Below are positions 16,900-25,623 of a stretch of DNA of 64,000 nucleotides, one piece after another. Numbering within the stretch: position 1 is the first letter of the stretch; each line of letters opens with the position of its first letter. The stretch covers positions 1 through 64,000 of the forward strand of contig NZ_DASUVO010000125.1 in the NCBI RefSeq assembly GCF_036378875.1, read 5' to 3'. Source of the stretch: Actinophytocola sp036378875 (GTDB lineage Bacteria; Actinomycetota; Actinomycetes; Mycobacteriales; Pseudonocardiaceae). The position numbers were made by a program, and so were the translations under genes. Below the pieces are notes generated by a model. It searched no databases. It was not told the DNA's origin and saw only the letters and a program-made list of their open reading frames with translations.

Positions 16900-18114
16900 T
16901 CACCGGACGGTCAGGTGCGCGGCGCCCGGCTCGAGGTGGGTCAGTTCCGCGCCTGCCCGATGGAGCAGGCGCAGCATGGCCGTGTTGTGCGGTGCGGTGA
17001 CCGCCAGCGCCGGCCGGTCGGTCGCGGTGAGCAGGCGGCGCAACAGCATCGTGCCGATTCCGTTGCGTTGCCAGGAGTCCTCGACGAGGAGTGCGACCTC
17101 GGAGTCGTCGCCGTCGCGCATCAGGTTGCCCATGGCGACGACGTGCCCCTCGTGTTCGACGACCAACGTGTGGCCGTGGCGGCGGTTGACCAGACGGGCG
17201 AGCGCGGCCGGAGTGGGGGAGGCGCCGCTGCCCAGGTAGCGCAGCCGGCGGGCCCGTTCGCTGCACCGCTCGTGCATCGCGGCGAGCGCCGGCACGTCCG
17301 CGGCGGAGCCCTGCCGAACGGTCAGTTCCGCGCCAGAAGCCAGCAACACCACGGAATGCTGGGCACGCAGCCAGCGCGCGAACTCGGCGTCCAGGTCGAG
17401 GAGCGCGTGCAGGCGGGCGTACTCGGCGGGCGTGAACGCGGGGCCTGGGCGGCTCACGGTGAGGACGCCGCCTTCCGGGTCGCGCAGCCGCATCGTCGTG
17501 TCCGAGGGGCCGTCGGTGGGCGTGCCGGTCGCGTCCCACCGCAACTCGCAGTCGCCGAGCAGCGTGCGGGCCGAACGGGCGAGGTCGATGCCGTCCGCGG
17601 TGCCTCGGGTGATGTCCTGACCGACCATCGTGAGGATGCGGGTGGGGATGTCGACCAGGTCGTGGGTGTCCGCGGCGGACACGCTGACGTCCCAGCCCCC
17701 GCCTGCCGTGACCGCCGCGACGATGTCCTCGGCCGGCAGTCGGGCCTCGACCAGGAACTCGTCGACCACACCGTCCGGCACCGGGTGGACCTGCACGGAC
17801 AGGATGTTCACCGCCCGGCTCGACAGGCTCGCCGCCAGTTCCGCGAGGCGGCCCGGCTTGTCGTGCACGGTCGCCCGCACCCGCCACATCGCGGCCGCTG
17901 GCGGCTCCGGCGACTCGGGTGTTGGCCTGCGGTGCCTGATCCGGTGATGCACCACCGCGCACACCACCAGCACGACCGCCATCGCGGCGAGCACGACCGT
18001 GCCTCGGGAGACGTGTGCCAGCGAGTTGGCGAACAGGTCGGCCGTGGCGACGGCGAGGAACAACGCCGCCAACTCGAGCAGCTCGCGGGTCCAGGAACCG
18101 GATCTTCGACTCAT
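16900..18114 (-). CDS. Membrane-anchored ACT-GNAT acetyltransferase
   Basis: 404 residues. Two N-terminal membrane helices (about 12-30 and 39-57) are followed by a basic, proline-rich linker. An ACT domain comes next (about 76-145, with TVHDKPGRLAELAASL), then a middle region, and a C-terminal GNAT domain (about 265-404, with acetyl-CoA loop QRNGIGTMLL). Soluble ACT-GNAT proteins of actinomycetes (AAPatA type) are amino-acid-controlled protein lysine acetyltransferases. The membrane anchor is the unusual part. I infer a membrane-located, ligand-sensing acetyltransferase; targets unknown. It is a single gene, convergent with the FAD oxidoreductase. Confidence 0.8.
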   Translation of the reverse strand: MSRRSGSWTRELLELAALFLAVATADLFANSLAHVSRGTVVLAAMAVVLVVCAVVHHRIRHRRPTPESPEPPAAAMWRVRATVHDKPGRLAELAASLSSRAVNILSVQVHPVPDGVVDEFLVEARLPAEDIVAAVTAGGGWDVSVSAADTHDLVDIPTRILTMVGQDITRGTADGIDLARSARTLLGDCELRWDATGTPTDGPSDTTMRLRDPEGGVLTVSRPGPAFTPAEYARLHALLDLDAEFARWLRAQHSVVLLASGAELTVRQGSAADVPALAAMHERCSERARRLRYLGSGASPTPAALARLVNRRHGHTLVVEHEGHVVAMGNLMRDGDDSEVALLVEDSWQRNGIGTMLLRRLLTATDRPALAVTAPHNTAMLRLLHRAGAELTHLEPGAAHLTVR

Positions 18115-18170
18115 GCCGCCAGCCTCGCCGCGGGCTTTTGCCCCGGTGCTCCGTGGCCGTGACGGTTCCG

Positions 18171-19550
18171 TTACGAGGTCGGCAGCACCTTGCCGGGGTT
18201 CATCAGACCGGCCGGGTCCAGCTGCTGTTTGATCCCCCGCATCAGCGACAGCTCCACGTCCGACTTGTACCGCGCGATCGTCTCGTTCTTGGACTGACCG
18301 AGGCCGTGTTCGGCGCTGATGCTGCCGTCGAACGCCGCGACCTCGTCGTACACGATCCGCGTCAGCTCGTCCGCGCTCGCGAGGAACGCCGCGTCGTCGG
18401 CATCGACCGGTTTGCTGAGGTTGTAGTGCAGGTTGCCGTCACCGACATGGCCGTACGTCACGAGTCGGATGCCGGGAAGGGCGTCGCGCAGCGCGGCGCC
18501 GGTCCGCGCCACGAAGGCGGGCAGGTCGCCGGTCGGCACGGTGACATCGTGTTTGAGGCTCGGCCCATGGTGGTTCTGCGCCTCGGAGATGCCCTCACGC
18601 AGCGCCCACAGCGCCGCGGTCTGCGCCGGTCCGGCCGCGATGACCGCGTCGTCGACCGCCGCCTCGGCCAGCGCGTGCGCGAGGACCTCGTCGAGGTCGG
18701 CGTCCGGCAGGGTGTCGGTGAGCTCCACCAGCGCGTACCACGGGTGCGGTCGCAGTGGGTTTCTTTGTGCGACGAAGTCGGTGGCCTGCTTGGACATCAG
18801 CTCGAAGCAGGTCAGCCGGTCGCCGGCCCACCCGAGGACGACACCGATCAGGTCGAGCGCCGCCGCCACGTCGGGGAGGGCGACCCAGGCCGTGGCTCGT
18901 GCGCGGACGCCGGGGAAGAGCCGCAGCACGGCGGCGGTGATCACCCCGAGCGTGCCTTCGGCGCCGATGAACAGGTGTTTCAGGTCGTAGCCGGTGTTGT
19001 CCTTGCGCAGCGCGCGCAAGCCGTCCCAGATCCGGCCGTCGGGCAGCACGACCTCCAGACCGAGCGTCAGGTCGCGCATGGTGCCGTAGCGCAGAACGGC
19101 GGTGCCGCCGGCGTTCGTGGCGAGGTTGCCGCCGATCGTGCAGCTGCCCTCGGCACCCAGCGACAGCGGGAAGAGCAGGCCGGCCTCCGCCGCCGCGGCC
19201 TGGACGTCGGCGAGCACCGTGCCCGCGCCGACCGTGATCGTCTGGTTCACCCTGTCGACGCGGACACCGCGCATTCTGGTCAGGGACAGCACAATCTGCC
19301 GGCCGGACGAGTCGGGCACGGCACCACCGCACAGCCCGGTGTTGCCGCCCTGCGGGACGACCGCCACGCCCGCGTCGTGACAGATCCGGACGGTTGCGGC
19401 GACCTCGGCGGTGCTGGCGGGCCGGACGACCGCGGCCGCGGCGCCGCGAAAAGCGCCGCGCCAGTCGGTGAGGTAACCGGCGAGCTGGTCGGGATCGGTG
19501 ACCAGACCCGCCGTGCCGACGGCGGCGTGGAGTCGGTCGAGAAGGTTCAT
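18171..19550 (-). CDS. FAD-linked oxidase, D-lactate/glycolate dehydrogenase type
   Basis: 459 residues from the ATG at 19550, which overlaps the carrier stop by four bases (ATGA). The N-terminal FAD_binding_4 domain has VVPQGGNTGLCGGAVP and GAEGSCTIGGNLATNAGG. The C-terminal FAD-oxidase domain has YGHVGDGNLHYN, then EHGLGQSKNE, which supply the substrate and metal-binding His residues. The family oxidises D-2-hydroxyacids (lactate, glycolate, 2-hydroxyglutarate) to keto acids. It is the third gene of an operon with an enolase-superfamily dehydratase and a carrier, so its substrate may be a hydroxyacid from sugar-acid breakdown (inference). Confidence 0.88.
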   Translation of the reverse strand: MNLLDRLHAAVGTAGLVTDPDQLAGYLTDWRGAFRGAAAAVVRPASTAEVAATVRICHDAGVAVVPQGGNTGLCGGAVPDSSGRQIVLSLTRMRGVRVDRVNQTITVGAGTVLADVQAAAAEAGLLFPLSLGAEGSCTIGGNLATNAGGTAVLRYGTMRDLTLGLEVVLPDGRIWDGLRALRKDNTGYDLKHLFIGAEGTLGVITAAVLRLFPGVRARATAWVALPDVAAALDLIGVVLGWAGDRLTCFELMSKQATDFVAQRNPLRPHPWYALVELTDTLPDADLDEVLAHALAEAAVDDAVIAAGPAQTAALWALREGISEAQNHHGPSLKHDVTVPTGDLPAFVARTGAALRDALPGIRLVTYGHVGDGNLHYNLSKPVDADDAAFLASADELTRIVYDEVAAFDGSISAEHGLGQSKNETIARYKSDVELSLMRGIKQQLDPAGLMNPGKVLPTS

Positions 19551-20467
19551 CGTGGTCCTAGGACGATCGCAGTGGTCGTCAGCACTGGTACCGACAGGAT
19601 CGTGCTCAGCAGCACCACGTCGCGGGCGAGGCTGGTGCCGCGGTCGTAGGTGGTGGCATACACGAAGACGTTCTGTGCTGTCGGGAGTGCCGACGTGATG
19701 ACGACCGCGAGCAGTGCCACACCGTCTAGTTGAGCAACCCACTTGCCGAGCGCGAAGGCCAACGCCGGCTGGGCGACGGTCTTCAGTGCGACCGCCAGCC
19801 AGACCTGGCCGGCGCCGTCGCCCGAGGCCGGGCGTGGTGCGCCGTGCAGGCTCATCCCGTAGGCCAGCAGGGCCGCCGGGACCGCGAGCGCGGCGAGCAG
19901 GTCGATGGGTTGGCGCACCAGGGGCGGCATCGCCCAGTCAGCCGCCGCCACGGCCAGTCCCAATGCGCAACCGATGACGACCGGCGTGCGCAGCGGCTGG
20001 GTCAGCAGTCGGGAGCGGGACTCCGCGCGGGAACCGGCCAGCACGGTCAACCCGACCGGCGCGAGCACCAGCACCTGGAACAGCAGCACTGGGGCCACAT
20101 AGGACGCGTCGCCGAGGACGTACACCGCGATCGGCACGCCCAGGTTTCCCGCGTTCACATAGGAAGACGCGAGTGCGCCGGTCGCCAGCTCGGCCGGGCG
20201 GGAGCGCCAGCGCCAGCGCGCGAGGCCGGCGTACAGCAGGGCACAGAGCACCGCGCTTCCCGCGCTCGCGACCAGCGCGGGGGAAAGCAGCACCCCCGGG
20301 TCGGCCTCGGCGAGCGTGAGCAGCAACAACGCCGGGGTGGCAACGAAGTAGGACAGGCGCGACAGCACGCCGGCCGCCCCGTCGCCAAGAACCCGTGCCC
20401 GGCCGGCGATCCAGCCGACGACGATGACCGCGACCAGCGCCCCGAAACCGACGAGGACAGAGTTCAC
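19547..20467 (-). CDS. AEC-family (auxin efflux carrier-like) membrane transporter
   Basis: 306 residues from the GTG at 20467, in a four-base GTGA overlap with the upstream gene. About ten hydrophobic helices in two five-helix halves; NAGNLGVPIAVYVLG near residue 100 and TSALPTAQNVFVYA near residue 260 match the conserved crossover motifs of the BART/AEC superfamily. Bacterial members such as MdcF and MleP types move malonate, malate or lactate. Translational coupling on both sides puts it in the same operon as the dehydratase and FAD oxidase, consistent with organic acid transport. Confidence 0.87.
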   Translation of the reverse strand: MNSVLVGFGALVAVIVVGWIAGRARVLGDGAAGVLSRLSYFVATPALLLLTLAEADPGVLLSPALVASAGSAVLCALLYAGLARWRWRSRPAELATGALASSYVNAGNLGVPIAVYVLGDASYVAPVLLFQVLVLAPVGLTVLAGSRAESRSRLLTQPLRTPVVIGCALGLAVAAADWAMPPLVRQPIDLLAALAVPAALLAYGMSLHGAPRPASGDGAGQVWLAVALKTVAQPALAFALGKWVAQLDGVALLAVVITSALPTAQNVFVYATTYDRGTSLARDVVLLSTILSVPVLTTTAIVLGPR

Positions 20468-21606
20468 GCCGGCTTGTCGACCGTGACCTTCTCCACCGTC
20501 CAGGCCCGCGCCTGCTCGCTGAGCGTGATGCCCAGACCGGGGCGGCCGGACAGGTGCATGCGGCCGCCGCTGGTTTCCAGCCGCTCGTTGAACAGCGGGT
20601 ACAGCCAGTCGAAGTGCTCGACCCACGGCTCGGCCGGGTACGCGGCCGCGAGGTGCACGTGGATCTCCATCGCGTAGTGCGGGGCGAGGCCGAGGTTCGC
20701 GTGCTCGGCGAGCGTCGCGAGCTTGAGGAACTGTGTGATGCCACCGATTCGGGGCGCGTCCGGCTGCAGGATGTCGGCGGCGCGGTGGCGGATCAGTTCG
20801 TAGTGCTCGCCGACGCTCGTCAGCATCTCGCCCGTGGCGACCGCGGTGGTCAACGCGCGGGCGATCTCGGCGTGGCCCTCGGCGTCGTAGGCGTCGAGGG
20901 GTTCCTCGATCCACACGAGGTCGAACTCCTCGAGGGCCTTGCCCATCCGCATGGCCGTCGGCCGGTCCCACTGCTGGTTGGCGTCCACCATCAGCGGCAC
21001 GGCGTCGCCGAGGTGCTCACGCACGGCCGCGACCCGGCGCAGGTCCTCGCGCCAGTCCGGCTGACCCACCTTGATCTTGATGCCGCCGATCCCCGCCGCC
21101 AGCGTGGCGGTCGCGTTGTCCTTGACCTGCTCGACCGTCTCGTGCAGGAAGCCGCCCGAGGTGTTGTAACAGCGGACCGAGTCGCGGTGCGCGCCGAGCA
21201 GCTTGGCCAGTGGCAGACCGGCGCGCTTGGCCTTCAGGTCCCACAGGGCGACGTCGATGGCGGCGAGTGCCTGGGTCGCCGCGCCACTGCGGCCCACGGA
21301 CGCGCCGGCCCAGACGAGCTTGGTCCACAGCCTGCCGATGTCGCTCGGGTCCTCGCCGATCAGGTCCGGCGCGACCTCGCGGGCATGCGCGAACTGGGCT
21401 GGACCGCCGGCACGCTTGGAGTAGCTGAAGCCGACACCGGCCAGCCCCTCCTCGGTGGTGATCTCGGCGAACAGGAACGCCACCTCGGTCATGGGCCTCT
21501 GCCGCCCGGTGAGCACCTTGGCGTCGCTGATGCTTGTCGGCAGCGGCAGGGTCACCGAGGAGAGGGTCACCGAGGCGATCCGGTCGAGAACGGCGGCGGT
21601 CGTCAT
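20464..21606 (-). CDS. Enolase-superfamily (mandelate racemase) acid sugar dehydratase
   Basis: 380 residues from the ATG at 21606; another ATG 9 bp upstream is possible. The active-site set of the mandelate racemase subgroup is complete: K177-x-K179 in IKIKVG, D208 in VDANQQW, E234 in IEEP, E260 in TGE, and the D283/H310 dyad. The KxK and His pair resemble L-talarate/galactarate dehydratases, which remove water from aldaric acids; mandelate racemase-like activity on other acids cannot be excluded. It is the first gene of the operon that continues with the AEC carrier and FAD oxidase. It is divergent from a TctCBA transporter that would import the substrate. Confidence 0.86.
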   Translation of the reverse strand: MTTAAVLDRIASVTLSSVTLPLPTSISDAKVLTGRQRPMTEVAFLFAEITTEEGLAGVGFSYSKRAGGPAQFAHAREVAPDLIGEDPSDIGRLWTKLVWAGASVGRSGAATQALAAIDVALWDLKAKRAGLPLAKLLGAHRDSVRCYNTSGGFLHETVEQVKDNATATLAAGIGGIKIKVGQPDWREDLRRVAAVREHLGDAVPLMVDANQQWDRPTAMRMGKALEEFDLVWIEEPLDAYDAEGHAEIARALTTAVATGEMLTSVGEHYELIRHRAADILQPDAPRIGGITQFLKLATLAEHANLGLAPHYAMEIHVHLAAAYPAEPWVEHFDWLYPLFNERLETSGGRMHLSGRPGLGITLSEQARAWTVEKVTVDKPA

Positions 21607-21630
21607 ACCACCCATGTAAGAACGCTGTTG

Positions 21631-21729
21631 TGATGCCTGTCCAACGCTTGTTTCGCATGACGCGATACCCATCAGGCATGATGCACGAAAGGTATTAATC
21701 CATGCTCATGCGGATTTGGACAAGCATCA
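21631..21729. promoter_or_regulatory. Divergent promoter region with paired TGATGCYTGTCCAA motifs
   Basis: TGATGCCTGTCCAA at 21631-21644 is matched, in inverted orientation and with one mismatch, by TTGGACAAGCATCA at 21716-21729. A shorter relative, CAGGCAT, lies at 21674-21680. Each 14-mer lies near one of the two divergent operon starts (21606 and 21793). This symmetric layout fits one regulator controlling both arms. No regulator gene adjoins the region. Confidence 0.55.
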
Positions 21730-21792
21730 CCCCTGATCTTTACGCTCCCCGCATCCAGCGTCAGCTGCCGAAGTCTCGAAGGAGAGCACGAC

Positions 21793-22785
21793 ATGACCAG
21801 GAAATTGGTGGTGAGTGGACTCGGGTTCGCACTTGCCCTCACCGTCTCCGCCTGCGGCAGCAACCTCGGCGGCGGCTCGGGCGGCGACGGCGCGGAGTTC
21901 CCCGGCGGCGACCCCATCACCATCTACGTCGGCGCTGACCCCGGCGGCAGCACGGATCTCATCGCGCGTGCGCTCGCCGAGCCGGTGTCCGACGACCTGG
22001 GCGTCGCGGTGACCGTCGAGAACAAGCCGGGCGCCAACGGCGCGCTCGCCGCCAAGGAACTCGCGGGCAAGAAGGCCGACGGCCACACCATCATGGTCTT
22101 CAACGGCAGCCTCGCGTTCATCACGCCGCTGGCCGTGCCGGAGGACGAGGCGGTCGACATCGCCGGCTACGAGATCGTCACCGGCGTCTCGCAGGACGAC
22201 TACGTGCTGGTGAGCGGCCCGTCGTCGGGTCTGAAGACGGTCGAGGACCTCAAGGGCAAGCCGATCAAGTACGGCACCACCGGCGTGGGCACCGGAAGTG
22301 AGCTGTCCCAGGCACTGCTGTTCGCGCAGGCCGGCATCCAGGCGACGGCCGTGCCGTTCGACGGCGGCAACCCGACGCTGACCGCGGTGCTCGGCGGCCA
22401 GGTGGACGTCGGCGCCATCCAGCTCGGCGAGGCCGTCGAGCAGATCGAGGCCGGCAAGCTCACGCCGATCGTCACGTTCGCGGAGAAGCGCCCGTCGTAC
22501 CTGCCGGACACGCCGACCGCGGTGGAGGCGGGCTACGACACGCCGGTGCAGCAGTCGCGGGCCGTGTTCGCCCCGAAGGGCACGCCGAAGGAGGTGCTCG
22601 ACACGCTCCGCGGCTCGTTCGAGAAGGCCTTCGGCACCGACGCGTACAAGAAGTTCAACGAGGACAACCAGCTGACCCCGAACGAGATCGACGGCGACGC
22701 CCTCCGTGCACAGTGGACGGACAACCTGGACAAGTACCAGAAGCTCGTCGGCCAGTACAAGATCACCCTCGGCGAACAGCAGTGA
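21793..22785 (+). CDS. tctC: Tripartite tricarboxylate transporter, substrate-binding lipoprotein TctC
   Basis: 330 residues. A lipoprotein signal ends at Cys21 (LTVSAC). The Bug/TctC Venus-flytrap fold follows, with VGADPGGSTDLIARALA near the start, a typical ligand loop, and ENKPGANGALAAKELA. It captures a carboxylate outside the membrane for TctAB. GAAGGAGAGC lies upstream of the ATG. First gene of a four-gene operon (C-B-A-USP). The divergent enolase-family dehydratase suggests an aldarate or related dicarboxylate as ligand (inference). Confidence 0.92.
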   Translation: MTRKLVVSGLGFALALTVSACGSNLGGGSGGDGAEFPGGDPITIYVGADPGGSTDLIARALAEPVSDDLGVAVTVENKPGANGALAAKELAGKKADGHTIMVFNGSLAFITPLAVPEDEAVDIAGYEIVTGVSQDDYVLVSGPSSGLKTVEDLKGKPIKYGTTGVGTGSELSQALLFAQAGIQATAVPFDGGNPTLTAVLGGQVDVGAIQLGEAVEQIEAGKLTPIVTFAEKRPSYLPDTPTAVEAGYDTPVQQSRAVFAPKGTPKEVLDTLRGSFEKAFGTDAYKKFNEDNQLTPNEIDGDALRAQWTDNLDKYQKLVGQYKITLGEQQ

Positions 22786-23663
22786 CCGTGGAGAGGGACG
22801 GGGAGGGGGGTGGGGGCACGCGGGGGAGTGGCACCGAGAACGGTGCCCTTTCGCAGGAGACTGGTCCCGAGGAGCCGGCCGCCGGCTGCTCGGCAGCGCC
22901 GAGCACCGAAAGATCGATTGGGCAGGCGGGTGGCGTGTCTGGCGATGGGGCCGCGGAGTCAGCCGCGGGTGAGCGGACCGCCGGCTCGCCGGCTGAGGCA
23001 GGTGCCGCGGGGTCGGTTGGGCAGGCGCGTGGCGTGGCCGCCGATCGGCGCGTGGCGTCGGTCGCCGGTGAGTACGGCGTCGTCGTCGGCGAGGTGTCTC
23101 CCGAGGCGGGTGCCTCTGAGCGGCCGGCGGATGAGGCTGCGCGCCCCGGCGAATCCCCGGACGGCTTCGACTTCGACGAAGCGGTCCGTGAGGTGGAGGC
23201 GCTCGAGCACGAGTACCGTCCGCCGACCGCGGGGGCCGTCAGCAATGTCGTGACCGCGGTCGCGGTGGTCGTGCTCGGGGTGGCCGCTCTGTTCGGCGCG
23301 CTGTCGCTCGGGTTCGGGAGTGCCCGGCAGCCGGGGCCGGGCTTGTGGCCGTTGCTCGTCAGCGTCGCGCTGGCCGTGCTCGGGGTCGCGTTGCTCCTGG
23401 GCTTCCGGCGGACCTCGGACGCGGAGAAGTTCTCCCACAGCAGCTGGTTGGTGCTCGCCGGGCTCGCGACCATGGTCGTGTTCGTCGCGGTCATCGAGGT
23501 CGTCGGGTTCGAGATTCCCGCCGTGCTGCTCTGTTTCGTCTGGCTGCGGTTCCTCGGGCGGGAAGGCTGGCGCATGTCGGTCCTCACCAGCCTTGCCGTC
23601 GTGGTCGGGTTCTACCTCGTCTTCGTGGCGGCGCTCGCCGTGCCGATCCCGCACCTGTTCTAG
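22782..23663 (+). CDS. tctB: Tripartite tricarboxylate transporter small membrane subunit TctB with long N-terminal tail
   Basis: 293 residues from the GTG at 22782, which overlaps the tctC stop by four bases (GTGA). The last 150 residues or so form a normal TctB with four hydrophobic helices. The first 140 residues are low-complexity, rich in Gly, Glu, Ala and Pro, with no predicted fold; TctB proteins normally lack this. A start further downstream would remove the tail but would leave a 300-bp gap in an otherwise overlapping operon. Family sure, N-terminus uncertain. Confidence 0.8.
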   Translation: MTVERDGEGGGGTRGSGTENGALSQETGPEEPAAGCSAAPSTERSIGQAGGVSGDGAAESAAGERTAGSPAEAGAAGSVGQARGVAADRRVASVAGEYGVVVGEVSPEAGASERPADEAARPGESPDGFDFDEAVREVEALEHEYRPPTAGAVSNVVTAVAVVVLGVAALFGALSLGFGSARQPGPGLWPLLVSVALAVLGVALLLGFRRTSDAEKFSHSSWLVLAGLATMVVFVAVIEVVGFEIPAVLLCFVWLRFLGREGWRMSVLTSLAVVVGFYLVFVAALAVPIPHLF

Positions 23664-23672
23664 GAAACAAGC

Positions 23673-25172
23673 ATGGACCTGACCCCTGTCCTCGACGGCT
23701 TCGGCGTCGTCTTCCAGCCGACGAACATGCTCTACTGCGTGATCGGCGTGGTCGTCGGCATGTTGATCGGTGTGCTGCCGGGGCTCGGACCCGCCGCCAC
23801 CATCGCGATCCTGCTGCCCGTCACCTTCGGCATCGAGCCGGTGACCGCGATCATCATGCTGGCCGGCATCTTCTACGGCGCACAGTACGGCGGCACGATC
23901 ACCTCGGTGCTCCTGCGACTGCCCGGTGAGGCCTCGTCGGTCGTCACGGTCTTCGACGGCCACGCGCTCGCCCGGCAGGGCAAGGCCGGCACCGCACTGG
24001 GCGTCGCCGCCATCGGGTCGTTCATCGGCGGCACGGTGTCGATCATCGCGTTGTCGCTGCTGGCGCCGGTCGTGGCGAGCTTCGCCCTCGACTTCGGGCC
24101 GCCCGAGTACACCGCGCTCGCGTTGCTCGGCATCCTCCTGGTGTCGACCGTCAGCAGCGGCCACCGGCTGAAGGCGCTCATCGCGGCGTGCGTCGGGCTC
24201 CTGCTCGCCACGGTCGGGCGGGACGGGTTCACGTCCGCGGAGCGGTTCACGTTCGGCAACCTGTCGCTCGCCGACGGGCTGGACTTCGTGCCGATCGCGA
24301 TGGGGCTGTTCGGCCTTGGCGAGATCCTCTACAACCTGGAGGAACGGCACCGCGCGGTGCAGGCGCCCGCGACCGTCGCCAACGTGTGGCCGTCCAAAAA
24401 GGACCTTCGGGAGTCGTCCGGTGCCATCGGCCGCGGCTCGGTGCTTGGCTTCTTCCTCGGCATCCTGCCCGGCGGCGGGGCGACGCTGTCCTCGCTGGCC
24501 GCCTACGCCATGGAGAAGCGGCGCGCGAAGGACCCGTCGCGGTTCGGCAAGGGCGCCATCGAAGGCGTCGCCGCGCCGGAGAGCGCCAACAACGCCGCCG
24601 CCACGTCGTCGTTCATCCCGCTGCTCACGCTCGGCATCCCGGCCAACGCCACGATGGCGGTGATCTTCGGGGCGCTGCTGATCCAGGGCGTGAGCCCCGG
24701 CCCGCAGCTGGTGTCCGAGGAGCCGGAGCTGTTCTGGGGCGTGGTGAACTCCATGTACCTGGGGAACATCCTGCTGCTGATCATGAGCATCCCGCTGGTC
24801 GGCTTGTTCGTGCGGATCCTGCGGGTGCGGGCCACCGTCCTCGCGCCCATCACCGTGCTGATCACCCTGGTCGGGGTGTACACGGTCAACAACGACGTGT
24901 TCGACATCGTCCTGGTGATCGTCTTCGGTGCCCTGGGCTACCTGATGAAGAAGCTCGGCTTCGACCCCGGCCCGCTCGTGCTGGCGTTCGTTCTGGGCTC
25001 CCTGCTGGAGGAGTCGCTGCGCCGCTCGCTGCTGATCTTCGACGGCGACGCGACCGGATTCGTCACCCGGCCCATCTCGGGCACGCTGCTCGCCGTGTTC
25101 GTACTCGTGGCCGCGCTTCCCGCCGTGCGGGCACTGATGAAGCGGCGTGCCAAGGACAAGGAGCTGGTATGA
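23673..25172 (+). CDS. tctA: Tripartite tricarboxylate transporter large membrane subunit TctA
   Basis: 499 residues, about 11-12 membrane helices. The signature GVLPGLGPAATIAILLPVTFG lies near residue 35, and the internal repeat GILPGGGATLSSLAAYAMEK near residue 265 marks the second substrate loop. It forms the sodium- or proton-driven channel with TctB. It ends in a four-base overlap (ATGA) with the universal stress gene. Confidence 0.94.
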   Translation: MDLTPVLDGFGVVFQPTNMLYCVIGVVVGMLIGVLPGLGPAATIAILLPVTFGIEPVTAIIMLAGIFYGAQYGGTITSVLLRLPGEASSVVTVFDGHALARQGKAGTALGVAAIGSFIGGTVSIIALSLLAPVVASFALDFGPPEYTALALLGILLVSTVSSGHRLKALIAACVGLLLATVGRDGFTSAERFTFGNLSLADGLDFVPIAMGLFGLGEILYNLEERHRAVQAPATVANVWPSKKDLRESSGAIGRGSVLGFFLGILPGGGATLSSLAAYAMEKRRAKDPSRFGKGAIEGVAAPESANNAAATSSFIPLLTLGIPANATMAVIFGALLIQGVSPGPQLVSEEPELFWGVVNSMYLGNILLLIMSIPLVGLFVRILRVRATVLAPITVLITLVGVYTVNNDVFDIVLVIVFGALGYLMKKLGFDPGPLVLAFVLGSLLEESLRRSLLIFDGDATGFVTRPISGTLLAVFVLVAALPAVRALMKRRAKDKELV

Positions 25173-25561
25173 CTGTGTTGGTTGGCTACGTGCCCACGTC
25201 CGAGGGCGAAGCCGCCTTCGCCGCCGGTCTGGCCGAGGCCGTACTGCGCAGCGAAGACCTGGTGGTGCTCAACTCGCCGCGTGGCGGCGCGCCGGTCAGC
25301 TCGGACGTCGCGGCACCGGACGTGGTCGCACGGCTGGAGGCCACGACGAAGGAAGCTGGCGTCTCGTTGACCGTGCGGCAGGACGCCCATGCCGGCGACC
25401 TCGCCGAGGAGGTGGTCCGGGTCGCCGACGAGCTGCGGGCCTCGGTGATCGTGATCGGTATTCGTCGCCGGTCGGCGGTGGGAAAGCTGTTGCTGGGCAG
25501 CAGCGCGCAGCGGATCCTGCTCGACGCGAACCGCCCGGTGCTGGCGGTGAAACCGGGTTAG
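25169..25561 (+). CDS. Universal stress protein (UspA family), single domain
   Basis: 130 residues, alpha/beta fold with the ATP-binding signature G-x2-RRSAVG-x-LLLGSSAQ near residue 95 and the final strand RPVLAVKPG. Translationally coupled to tctA by an ATGA overlap. USPs fused or coupled to transporters are thought to tune transport in response to nucleotides; the same role is inferred here. Confidence 0.88.
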   Translation: MTVLVGYVPTSEGEAAFAAGLAEAVLRSEDLVVLNSPRGGAPVSSDVAAPDVVARLEATTKEAGVSLTVRQDAHAGDLAEEVVRVADELRASVIVIGIRRRSAVGKLLLGSSAQRILLDANRPVLAVKPG

Positions 25562-25623
25562 AACGCGTTGCGTTGATCGGTAAACTCCTCCTCGGGTCGG
25601 GGCCCGCTGGGGAGGAGTTCGCC

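Noticed and set aside
22763..23587. Antisense open frame over tctB
   Set aside because: Translation is Ser/Pro/Thr-rich low complexity; the plus strand encodes TctB within a coupled operon.
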